64,000 bases of DNA from Adlercreutzia wanghongyangiae (GTDB taxonomy: Bacteria > Actinomycetota > Coriobacteriia > Coriobacteriales > Eggerthellaceae): positions 8,831 through 72,830 of the forward strand of contig NZ_JAYMFF010000001.1 of the NCBI RefSeq assembly GCF_035989245.1. Direction: 5' to 3'. Positions within the stretch are counted from its first letter, which is position 1. Each line of letters opens with the position of its first letter. The notes under the pieces are model-generated. The model was not told the origin of the DNA. It searched no databases and worked only from the letters and a program-made list of their open reading frames with translations. The position numbers and the translations under genes were made by a program. Positions 36,078 to 44,011 of the stretch are shown here, one piece after another.

Positions 36078-36187
36078 TCGGGCGGCCTGAAGGCCGCCCC
36101 TACCGAAGAGGCAGCTCCCGGTAGATCAAAAGCGACCAGGTGGCACCCCGCCGAACTCTTTCGTAGGGGCGGCCTTCAGGCCGCCCG
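36078..36187. repeat. pair of inverted REP-like palindromes
   Basis: Copies at 36078-36105 (GGGCGGCCTGAAGGCCGCCC core) and 36161-36187 in opposite orientation, between rhaA and rhaD. Two such copies in inverted orientation form the arrangement known in other bacteria as a BIME. Confidence 0.78.
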
Positions 36188-36232
36188 TCACTCCAAACGC
36201 TTCCAGGCGCTCTTCCGCCCAACCATGGTTGA

Positions 36233-36314
36233 GCAGGCGCGAGGGGCGGGGTGTGTCCCCGCGCGCAGGTTGCGCAGGCGCGAGGGGCGGGGCGTGTCCC
36301 CGCGCGCAGGTTGC
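36233..36314. repeat. two tandem 41-bp repeats
   Basis: Two 41-bp units, differing at one base, each containing GAGGGGCGGGG and a pairing CCCCGCGCGC. They are followed by a perfect 10-bp hairpin GGAACAGTCC-GGT-GGACTGTTCC at 36324-36346. Located in the rhaA-rhaD gap. Confidence 0.8.
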
Positions 36315-36407
36315 GCAACGAACGGAACAGTCCGGTGGACTGTTCCGCCGAGCGAGCCATTGCTTGAGCACGGGGATGCGCCCCGCACCTCGCGCCGGGC
36401 GAACAGA

Positions 36408-37661
36408 TTACACGCGCTGGGGCAGCACCTTCGCCTCGTAGGCGGCCACCATCGGGTACACCTCGCCGTCGAGCGGGCAGCCCGCGCGGCGGCAGTACTC
36501 GTCCCACACAGCGCCGAACGGCATGCTCTTCGCCTGCTCCGACAGCGCCATCTTCTCGGTGAAGCGGTAGGTATCCTGCATCTCCTTCAACTGGGCGGCC
36601 GGCTGCAGCAGCGCGTACAGCAGCGACTTCTCCATGGCGCGCGTGCCGATGGCCCAGGCGCCCACGCGGTTGATGGAGGCGTCGAAGAAATCGAGCCCGA
36701 TGATAACCTTCTCCCAAGCGCCGGGGCAGTGGGCCACCTCCATGGCCATCTCCTTCACCGCGTCGTCGAAGAGCACCACGTGGTCGGAGTCCCAGCGCAG
36801 GGCGCGCGTCACGTGCAGCGGCACCTTGTCGAAGAACAGCAACAGCGCGCTCAGCTTGTCGGCCACGTTCTCGGTGGGATGGAAGTGCCCCATGTCCAGC
36901 AGGTCGTACACGCCGGGGTGCGTGGCGGCGTAGGCCAGGTAGAACTCGTTGGAGCCCACAGTCATCGACTCCAGGCCGATGCCGAACACCTTCGACTCGC
37001 AAGAGTCGATCACGCGATCGTACTTCTCAGCGTAAATCTCGTCGAGCGAGTCGCGCAGACGCTCGCGCAGGCCATAGCGGTCGCCGGGCACGTCCTTCAG
37101 GCCGTCGGGAATCCAAATGTTGCAAAGCGTCTCGTCGTCAAGCGCCTCGGCGATCTGCTGGGAGATCTTGCGGCACGCCTTGCAGTGGCGGATCCAGAAG
37201 TCGCGCGTGGCCTTATCGGGCGAGGACAGCGAAAGCTCGTTGTTCATCATGGGATGGCCGAAGATGGTGGGGTTGAAGTCGATGCCGAAGCCGTGTTCGC
37301 GGGCCCACGCCACCCAGGGCGCGAAGTGCTTGAACTCCAGCGCGTCGCGGTCGACCCAGGGATTCTCGTCAGTGAACACGGCGTAAGAGGCGTGCAGGTT
37401 GATGCGCTTGGCGCCGGGCACCAGCGCCATGGCAGCCTCGAAGTCTGCGGTCAGTTCCTCGAAGGTGCGGGCGCGGCCCGGGTAGTTGCCCGTGGTCTGG
37501 ATGCCGCCGGAAAGGCCGCCCTCCTGGTCGAAGCCGAGCACGTCGTCGCCCTGCCAGCAGTGCACCGAGATGGGCTTCTCCACCAGCTTGGCCATCACCG
37601 CCTCGGTGTCGATACCGAGGGCGGCGTACTCCTCGCGGGCCAAATCGTACATAGTAGTCAT
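36408..37661 (-). CDS. rhaA: L-rhamnose isomerase
   Basis: A 417-residue metal-dependent isomerase, near the usual 419. It converts L-rhamnose to L-rhamnulose. Diagnostic segments are SVHCWQGDDVLGFD, SGGIQTTGNYPGRA, GAKRINLHASYAV, GIDFNPTIFGHPM, NIWIPDGLKD and LLDMGHFHPTENVADK, with the His and Asp metal ligands in the last ones. AGAAAGGAAGCCTG precedes the ATG. The 283-bp gap on the rhaB side carries a strong inverted repeat. Confidence 0.96.
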   Translation of the reverse strand: MTTMYDLAREEYAALGIDTEAVMAKLVEKPISVHCWQGDDVLGFDQEGGLSGGIQTTGNYPGRARTFEELTADFEAAMALVPGAKRINLHASYAVFTDENPWVDRDALEFKHFAPWVAWAREHGFGIDFNPTIFGHPMMNNELSLSSPDKATRDFWIRHCKACRKISQQIAEALDDETLCNIWIPDGLKDVPGDRYGLRERLRDSLDEIYAEKYDRVIDSCESKVFGIGLESMTVGSNEFYLAYAATHPGVYDLLDMGHFHPTENVADKLSALLLFFDKVPLHVTRALRWDSDHVVLFDDAVKEMAMEVAHCPGAWEKVIIGLDFFDASINRVGAWAIGTRAMEKSLLYALLQPAAQLKEMQDTYRFTEKMALSEQAKSMPFGAVWDEYCRRAGCPLDGEVYPMVAAYEAKVLPQRV

Positions 37662-37752
37662 CAGGCTTCCTTTCTGTTGCTTCCGTTGCTTGGTTCGTTC
37701 TGTCGGGTTGGCTCCATTAATTCGGTTGCTGTGCCAAGAAACTACTCGTTCG

Positions 37753-37871
37753 TGCAGAAAAGTCGAGATATATAGACATTCGCTGAACGTTCCTGCATAT
37801 TTCTCGACTTATATAGGCTTTTCCGCATTCTTTCGCGTCCTCCTTTGTCTATATATCTCGACTTTTCTGCA
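37753..37871. repeat. triple-motif inverted repeat between rhaB and rhaA
   Basis: A 25-bp motif containing GTCGAGATATATAGAC at 37753-37777 is repeated perfectly inverted at 37847-37871. A third, weaker copy in direct orientation lies at 37794-37818 (TGCATATTTCTCGACTTATA). The AT-rich arms stand out against the GC-rich surroundings. It may be an operator of the rhamnose genes or an inserted repeat. Confidence 0.75.
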
Positions 37872-37944
37872 TTTCAACATCACTTTCTGTCACCGATCAA
37901 GCGCAAGCCGCCACGCGCGAGCATGTCGGATGCAGGGAATCGCA

Positions 37945-39459
37945 TCACGGCTCCACCTTCTGCACGTCGAAGGATTCCGCAATGGCGGCGCGCACGGCCT
38001 TCAAATGCGGGAACACGCCGTCGGCGAGCATCTGCACCGCAAGATTGCCCAGCGCCGTGCCCTCCACGGGGCCGGCGTACACCGGCAGCCCGCACAGTTC
38101 GGCGGTACGGCGGTTCAGATGGCCATCGCGACAGCCGCCCCCGACGATGTTGATGGAAGCGTACTCGTGACCGGCCAGAGCCGCCAGCTCCGCCACGGCA
38201 TCGCGGTAGCAGCGCACCAAGCTCTCGTACACGCAGAGCATCAGCTCGCCCAGCGTCCCGGGCACCGGCTGACCCGATTCCTCGCACGCCGCGCAGATCT
38301 CCTCGATCATGGAATCGGGCGCCAGAAAGCGGTCGTCGTTCACGTTCACGATAGAGGCCACCACCCCGGCGGCCTCGGCCTCGTCGGCGGCTTTGATGAG
38401 GTCGGGGAAACCGATCTCGTGCCCCAGGCCCTCCACGCGCATGTACTGGTGCAGACGCCCCTTGCGGATGGCCTTCTCGTCCACCACGTAGGTGATGCCG
38501 TTCAGCTCGCGGCGGATGGACTGGATCATCCACAGGCCCATGATGTTCTTCAGGAACCGATAGCGGAAATGGTAGCCGCCCTCGTTGGTGAAGTTCGCTC
38601 GGAAGGCGCCTTCCGAGCAGATGGGGCTGCGGTTCTCGACGCCCAGCAGGCTCCATGTGCCCGACGACAGGAACACCGCCGGCGGCTCGCACGCGGGCAC
38701 GGCCAGATATGCACTGCCGGTGTCGTGGGTGGCCGGCAACACCACGCGGGTGTCGTACCCGATGGCCTGGGCCACCTCGGGCCGCACGGGACCCAGGCAC
38801 GCGCCGGCGTGGGTCACGTTCGGGAACAGCCGCCGCGGGATGCCGAAGGCCTCCATCACCGTCTCGTCCCAGGCGCCGGTTTCCGCGTTCAACAGCCCCG
38901 TAGTGGACGCGTTGGTGTATTCCACAGCCTTCACGCCTGTGAGCAGGAAGTTCAGGTAGTCGGGAATCATCAGGAACGCATCGGCTGCCTCCAGCTGCTC
39001 GGGGTGCTCGCGCTGCAGGGCCAGGAACTGATAGATGGTGTTGAAAGGCTGCCTTTGCAGACCGCAGCGGCGGTAATGCTCCTCGGGCGCCATGATGGCG
39101 TCGGCCACCTCGTACATGCCGTTGGTGCGCGCATCGCGATAGGCTACCGCGTCGCCCACCAGGTTGTCGCCGGCATCCAGCAGCACGAAGTCGACGCCCC
39201 AGGTGTCGATGCCCACCGATTTGGGCGCGAAACCCTCCTCCTTACAGCGGGCGAGCCCGCGCACGAGCTCGCTAGAGAGCAGTTCCACATCCCAGCAGTC
39301 GTGGCCGTTGCGACGCACCTGGCGGTTGTCGAACCGATGCACCTCTTCCAAACGGATAAGACCATCCTCCACGTAGCCCACCACTACGCGCCCCGATGAA
39401 GCTCCGATGTCCACCGCCGCATAGCAGTCGGTACGCGCCTCTTGCGCTTGCTGCGCCAT
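37945..39459 (-). CDS. rhaB: rhamnulokinase
   Basis: A 504-residue FGGY/ASKHA sugar kinase, phosphorylating rhamnulose at O1. CYAAVDIGASSGRVVVG is the phosphate-1 ATP-binding loop with the RhaB-specific ASSGR; VGIDTWGVDFVLLD carries the catalytic Asp; LSSGTWSLLGVE and NIVGGGCRDGHLN are the phosphate-2 and adenosine regions. Start ATG 39459 after a weak GGAATGAGG. First gene of the operon; its promoter must lie in the 616-bp region upstream, which also holds an inverted-repeat element. Confidence 0.95.
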   Translation of the reverse strand: MAQQAQEARTDCYAAVDIGASSGRVVVGYVEDGLIRLEEVHRFDNRQVRRNGHDCWDVELLSSELVRGLARCKEEGFAPKSVGIDTWGVDFVLLDAGDNLVGDAVAYRDARTNGMYEVADAIMAPEEHYRRCGLQRQPFNTIYQFLALQREHPEQLEAADAFLMIPDYLNFLLTGVKAVEYTNASTTGLLNAETGAWDETVMEAFGIPRRLFPNVTHAGACLGPVRPEVAQAIGYDTRVVLPATHDTGSAYLAVPACEPPAVFLSSGTWSLLGVENRSPICSEGAFRANFTNEGGYHFRYRFLKNIMGLWMIQSIRRELNGITYVVDEKAIRKGRLHQYMRVEGLGHEIGFPDLIKAADEAEAAGVVASIVNVNDDRFLAPDSMIEEICAACEESGQPVPGTLGELMLCVYESLVRCYRDAVAELAALAGHEYASINIVGGGCRDGHLNRRTAELCGLPVYAGPVEGTALGNLAVQMLADGVFPHLKAVRAAIAESFDVQKVEP

Positions 39460-39721
39460 GCCTCATTCCTATCTATGATGATGTTCCTTACCTTTTACCA
39501 GGGGAAACATCTACTCGGAAACAATGCGCGGCACAGTGTACCAGTTGCAGACATTCCCCAGGGGCGCACGACGAAAGAGGTGCGCGCCTGTAACAAATCA
39601 ACAACAATGATTCCATAGGTGAGGAATAGCACCCTGCGATGGTCGCAAACGCGACGATATGTAAGCCGGCGGCCACAAATACAGAGATGTCTACGAACTT
39701 TTCACCATGTCTGGTTATTTC
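39460..39721. other. upstream region of rhaB
   Basis: No credible gene. Holds the presumed rhaB promoter and a hairpin-forming GGGGCGCACG...GGTGCGCGCC. No regulator gene for rhamnose use is adjacent. Confidence 0.4.
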
Positions 39722-39937
39722 TGGTCAGAAAAACTACGATGTATAAGAATCGGAGGGCACTCTAGGGCGATTGCGAACGAAGCTGCCATATGCTGGCCGA
39801 CGTTTCGCCTGGTCGGGACATCCGACACCAGGGTAATCGCCACAAACAAGCGGTCAGAGCCATATAAATCCCCGGTTTCTGGCCAATTCCCCCGCCTTGA
39901 GGTTGAAACCCCTTATACATCCCGCCTTTTGTGACCA
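39722..39937. repeat. GGTCA-ended inverted repeat, possibly a structured RNA
   Basis: TGGTCAGAAAA...GATGTATAAG (39722-39747) is matched inverted at 39912-39937. A further direct GGTCAGAGCCATATAAATCC starts at 39852. Inside lie the hairpin CCTGGTCGGACATCCGACACCAGG-like at 39809-39832 and a GGCGATT/AATCGCC pair around it. No reading frame is convincing. Confidence 0.55.
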
Positions 39938-40018
39938 CCAAAGTTGCTGCAACGCTCCTTTTGGCTGTTCAGCCTCCTGAAGGAGCCGATGCGTCACCAC
40001 TTCTCGCCCTCAACCCAC

Positions 40019-40051
40019 AAAAAAAAAAGCCCGCTCCAAAGAGCGGGCTTT
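40019..40051 (-). terminator. rho-independent terminator of rplM-rpsI
   Basis: On the minus strand, an 11-bp stem AAAGCCCGCTC/GAGCGGGCTTT with a 4-nt loop followed by ten T residues, 25 bases after the rpsI stop. Confidence 0.95.
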
Positions 40052-40075
40052 CTGCAGGCTGCATCTCGCTGCGGC

Positions 40076-40468
40076 TTAGCGCTTGGAGAACTGCGGGCGC
40101 TTGCGGGCCTTCTTCAGACCGTACTTCTTGCGCTCCACCATACGGGCGTCGCGGGTCAGGAAGCCGGCCTTCTTCAGCTCGGCGCGGTAGTCGCCAGCCT
40201 CCAGCAGCGCGCGGGAGATGCCGTGACGCAGGGCGCCGGCCTGGCCGGACACGCCACCGCCGTCGATGCGGGCCTTCACGTCGAAGTGGCCGGCAGTGTC
40301 GGTCACCTTGAAGGGAGTCATCGCGTAGTTGAACAGCGCCTCACGACCGAAGTACTCCTGGCCGTCGCGGCCGTTGATGGTCACCTTGCCGGTGCCGGGA
40401 ACGAGACGGACGCGCGCCACCGCGTTCTTGCGGCGGCCGGTGCCGTAGTACAAAGCCTCATCTGCCAT
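40076..40468 (-). CDS. rpsI: 30S ribosomal protein S9
   Basis: A 130-residue protein, the standard length. YYGTGRRKNAVARVRLVPG and the C-terminal RDARMVERKKYGLKKARKRPQFSKR are the invariant S9 ends; the final basic tail reaches the ribosomal P site. Follows rplM by 2 bases, with a strong terminator after it. Confidence 0.99.
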   Translation of the reverse strand: MADEALYYGTGRRKNAVARVRLVPGTGKVTINGRDGQEYFGREALFNYAMTPFKVTDTAGHFDVKARIDGGGVSGQAGALRHGISRALLEAGDYRAELKKAGFLTRDARMVERKKYGLKKARKRPQFSKR

Positions 40469-40470
40469 GA

Positions 40471-40905
<435 letters not shown>

Positions 40906-41148
40906 TGTTTCCTCCATTAACTTGCAGGTTCTGTCCGACGGGTGAAGCCTCCGCTTCTCCCGAGCCGCGCAGCGTGCAGCCGCGCTGCCTGGAAGCGCGG
41001 AACCGTCTTCCAGAGGTGTTTGTTTTCAAAAGTGCACGACCCTCGGACGCCGGTTTCCTACGCCAGCACGCGGTGCCTTGGGCCTGGACAACCCGCGGCG
41101 GATGCGTTTCCTCAAGCCAATGCGTTTACGGGGCTTTTGAAAGCGAAC
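40906..41148 (-). other. long 5' leader of rplM-rpsI
   Basis: About 240 nt lie between the predicted transcript start and the rplM start. It contains GC-rich pairing segments (for example GGAAGACGGTTCCGCGCTTCC). Ribosomal operon leaders often bind a protein product; whether this one does is not shown. Confidence 0.4.
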
Positions 41149-41154
41149 TTTTGC

Positions 41155-41183
41155 ATTTTCACCCGCACGCGCGTATATGTCAA
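41155..41183 (-). promoter_or_regulatory. promoter of rplM-rpsI
   Basis: On the minus strand, -35 TTGACA (41183-41178), a 17-bp spacer and -10 GAAAAT (41160-41155). Confidence 0.6.
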
Positions 41184-41300
41184 CGGAATTACTCGCCGAA
41201 TACCCACAATCGTCAAAACTTTCCCGATGAGAGGCTCCTTGCCTCGATGACCTGAAACGTGTTGGCCCGGTGTATTCACCGTTCGGCAACGGCCGTTTCT

Positions 41301-41334
41301 TACATGACTATCTAACTAGTCAGATAGTCATGTA
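41301..41334. promoter_or_regulatory. operator of the toxin-antitoxin operon
   Basis: TACATGACTATCT (41301-41313) is repeated perfectly inverted at 41322-41334 with an 8-bp spacer. It lies 44 bases before the antitoxin start, the expected place for autorepression by a Phd-type antitoxin. Confidence 0.8.
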
Positions 41335-41377
41335 TGGTTTAAAATGTGGACAGGAATTTGCTCGGAAAGGAACTTCC

Positions 41378-41635
41378 ATGTCAGCAAGCATTGCTTTAGC
41401 AGAGGCGAAAGCACATCTCTCTTCTGTCATTCGGCGCGTCGACGAGACGGGGGCCGAGTTCGTCGTGACCGTAAGGAACCGGCCTTGCGCCATGATTGTC
41501 CCCGTTCCAAAGCCCGCGCCCCGGAAGCTCAAGGCCGCCGGCGCGCTTGCGGGAAAGCGCCCGACGGCATCGCGCGAGACGGAGAAAGCGGCCTATCGGG
41601 AAGCGCTGGAGGCGAAGTATGTCGATCTTCCTTGA
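41378..41635 (+). CDS. Phd/YefM-family antitoxin
   Basis: An 85-residue protein. SIALAEAKAHLSSVIRRVDETGAEFVVTVRNRPCAMIVP is a typical Phd/YefM DNA-binding domain (A-K..LS.l...v...g....itr.gkp.a.iv). The C-terminal half, Ala/Lys/Arg-rich, would wrap the toxin. ATG at 41378 after AAAGGAAC. It overlaps the toxin gene by 17 bases and has a perfect 13-bp inverted repeat upstream. Confidence 0.9.
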   Translation: MSASIALAEAKAHLSSVIRRVDETGAEFVVTVRNRPCAMIVPVPKPAPRKLKAAGALAGKRPTASRETEKAAYREALEAKYVDLP

Positions 41636-41990
41636 TACGAATTGCCTGCTTCGCTACCTGCTTGCCGATGTCGAAGAACAATTCGAGACCGTGCGGCAGC
41701 ATGTGGAAGAAGGCGCTTGCACCTCGCCTGAGTTTTTGGCCGAATGCGTTTACGTGCTGGGTGGATCGGTTTACGGTTTCGACAGAGTCGATGTGTCCAA
41801 CACCGTGACAGCGCTTCTCGACGACATCGCCTGCGAGCACGAGCAAGCCATGCGCTACGCGCTTGAGCTTTACCGAGACAATTCCCTCGATTTCGCCGAT
41901 TGCATCCTAGCGGCCCGCTCCGTCATAGAGGGCACGCCCGTGCTCACCTTCGACAAAAAGCTTAACCGCTTAATCGAGAAGCTTACCTAG
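41619..41990 (+). CDS. vapC: PIN-domain toxin, VapC-like ribonuclease
   Basis: A 123-residue PIN protein. The acidic active site is complete: D6 in IFLDTNCLL, E42 in EFLAECVYVL, D94 in LDFADCILAA and D112 in VLTFDKKL. PIN toxins cut tRNA or rRNA and are held inactive by the antitoxin encoded just upstream. The start ATG lies inside the antitoxin gene, so translation is coupled. Confidence 0.92.
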   Translation: MSIFLDTNCLLRYLLADVEEQFETVRQHVEEGACTSPEFLAECVYVLGGSVYGFDRVDVSNTVTALLDDIACEHEQAMRYALELYRDNSLDFADCILAARSVIEGTPVLTFDKKLNRLIEKLT

Positions 41991-42062
41991 TATTTGGCGT
42001 GCAGTCAGCCTACATGACAGATTTCCCTTCGAGATTATTGCTAAGCCAGAAAGGAAGGCATT

Positions 42063-42509
42063 ATGCGAGCCGTTGTTCAATGTGTAAGTAGAGCCAGTGT
42101 GAGCGTCGATGATGCTGTTGTGGGGCAGATCGGGCGCGGGTACCTGATTCTTTTGGGCGTGGGACACGGCGATGGCGAGGCGCAGGCGGAGCGGCTGTGG
42201 GAGAAGATTCGCAAGATGCGCGTGTTCGACGACGAGAACGGCAAAACCAACCTGAGCCTGGCCGACGTGGAGGGCGAGGTGCTGGTGGTCAGCCAGTTCA
42301 CCCTGTTCGCCAACTGCAAGAAGGGTAACCGCCCCTCGTTCACCGATGCTGCCGCGCCTGCCGAGGCAAAGCGGCTCTACGAGTACTTCGTCTCCCTCGC
42401 GCGGCGCGATGTGCCGCAGGTGGGCACGGGTATCTTCGGCGCCATGATGGACGTGGAGCTGGTAAACCGCGGCCCCTTCACCCTCTGCCTGGACACCGAC
42501 AACCTCTGA
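42063..42509 (+). CDS. dtd: D-aminoacyl-tRNA deacylase
   Basis: A 148-residue enzyme, near the family length of 145-150. It removes D-amino acids (and glycine from tRNA-Ala) wrongly attached to tRNA. MRAVVQCVSRASVSVDD is the universal start, VVSQFTLFANCKKGNRPSFTDAA carries the SQFTL active-site motif, and VELVNRGPFTLCLDT is the second motif (usually NxGPVT, here NRGPFT). AGAAAGGAAGGCATT precedes the ATG. Confidence 0.97.
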   Translation: MRAVVQCVSRASVSVDDAVVGQIGRGYLILLGVGHGDGEAQAERLWEKIRKMRVFDDENGKTNLSLADVEGEVLVVSQFTLFANCKKGNRPSFTDAAAPAEAKRLYEYFVSLARRDVPQVGTGIFGAMMDVELVNRGPFTLCLDTDNL

Positions 42510-42513
42510 GGGC

Positions 42514-42822
42514 TCACACCCGCCAGAGGAGGAGGTTGAGCACCGCGATAACCGCAACGCCGAGAGCTGCAACACGGCGCCCAGCCTTCACCTCACAGGC
42601 AAAGAGCGCAGCCATATAGCCGTAGAAGACCACATTTACCGTCGCATTTCCCACCGCGCGAGGCAGACCCCAGAAATACATCGCGATCATGCAGAGTACA
42701 ATGATCACGGTCGCAGCAGCCGCGATGACAATCCATGGGTTTCTCGCACTCCAGAACTCATTGGTATTCTCGCGTTCGATCCACCGCAGAAGACCTCTCC
42801 GCTCCGATTTCCTCTCGTTCAT
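42514..42822 (-). CDS. small membrane protein of unknown function
   Basis: A 102-residue protein with a basic N-terminus and three hydrophobic segments (about residues 30-52, 57-77 and 83-102). It ends only 4 bases from the convergent dtd stop. An in-frame GTG at 42849 would add nine residues. No family recognised. Confidence 0.65.
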   Translation of the reverse strand: MNERKSERRGLLRWIERENTNEFWSARNPWIVIAAAATVIIVLCMIAMYFWGLPRAVGNATVNVVFYGYMAALFACEVKAGRRVAALGVAVIAVLNLLLWRV

Positions 42823-43052
42823 GGCCAACCACCTTCCCTTATCGAGCACCCTCGGAATGGGCTTCTTATCGTCGATTGTGTCCCTTGGCGACTTCAGCCC
42901 CTCGCCGGCGGACCATTCGTGGGTGCGCCGTTGCCGTGGGAAATGTTACCTTCGACTAACGTTTGCACGGCCAGCGCCATTTTGCGCACCGGGGTTGGCG
43001 CACAATAGGCGGCGCTGTGTGAAACCCTGGGGTGTAAGGAAACCTGCAGATT

Positions 43053-43919
43053 ATGGAAGCTCTATCGCCGTTCGCGTTCATTACGTTGGTCACGCTCATC
43101 TCCGGTGCCGGCGGCACGGGACTCGGTGGCCTTATCGGCGCGCTGTTCAAGAGCGAGAGTAACCGCACCATCAGCCTGCTTCTGGCGTTCGCCGGCGGCG
43201 TCATGACCGCCATGGTGTGCTTCGACCTGCTCGCTGAGGCCGAAGAAGCCGCCAACCAAGTGTACGAGCACGGCGTGCTGCTGGTCATCCTCGCCGTGGC
43301 CCTGGGCGTTGCCGTGGTGTACCTGCTGAACCACCTTATCGACCGCAAGACGCGGAAGGAGGTGTCGCACACCGCCGACGCGGCGCACCCCGACACCCAC
43401 GACGACATCGACGAGCTGGTGCACGCCGACCACCTGAACATGCACAAGCGTCACAACGATTCCAAGCTGTCGCTGTTCGTGGCTGGCGTCGTCATGGCCT
43501 GCGCCATCGCCCTGCACAACATTCCCGAGGGCATGACCATCGGCGCGAGCTTCGCCGTGTCCGACAACCTCATGTGGGGTACCGGCATGATCATGGCCGT
43601 GCTCATCGGCCTGCATAACATTCCCGAGGGCATGGCCGTGGCCGTGCCGCTCATCTCCGGCGGCACCGGGCGCGCGCGTGCCACGCTCATCACGGCGGCC
43701 TGCGGCCTGCCAACGCTACTCGGCGCGTGGCTCGGCTTCTGGCTCGGCGATATCGGACCTTTGGGCCTCACCCTGTCGCTCGGCTTCGCCTCGGGCGCCA
43801 TGCTGTACGTGGTGTTCGGAGAGATCATGCCTGAGAGCTACCTCATCTACCGCAGCAAGCTGCCCGCCTTCGCCGTCATGGTCGGTCTGGCCTTGGGCAT
43901 GTTCATGATCTTCTTCTAA
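43053..43919 (+). CDS. ZIP-family divalent metal transporter
   Basis: A 288-residue protein with eight spans. The paired signatures IALHNIPEGMTIGASFA and IGLHNIPEGMAVAVPL are the metal-binding motifs of spans IV and V. A cytoplasmic loop rich in His and Asp (residues 108-145: HTADAAHPDTHDDIDELVH) is the usual metal-sensing region. Imports zinc or a similar divalent ion. Transcribed alone; no Fur-type operator was identified. Confidence 0.95.
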   Translation: MEALSPFAFITLVTLISGAGGTGLGGLIGALFKSESNRTISLLLAFAGGVMTAMVCFDLLAEAEEAANQVYEHGVLLVILAVALGVAVVYLLNHLIDRKTRKEVSHTADAAHPDTHDDIDELVHADHLNMHKRHNDSKLSLFVAGVVMACAIALHNIPEGMTIGASFAVSDNLMWGTGMIMAVLIGLHNIPEGMAVAVPLISGGTGRARATLITAACGLPTLLGAWLGFWLGDIGPLGLTLSLGFASGAMLYVVFGEIMPESYLIYRSKLPAFAVMVGLALGMFMIFF

Positions 43920-44011
43920 AGAACGGCTCGCTAGCCCCCCTTTAACATGGGCAGTCCGAACAGGATCAGCGCGATCGCGCTCTCGGAGCAAGCGCCTTGA
44001 CGGGGTACGCC

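Noticed and set aside
36233..36314. CRISPR-like or attachment-site repeat
   Set aside because: Two 41-bp units in direct tandem with no spacer and no integrase; simple duplication.
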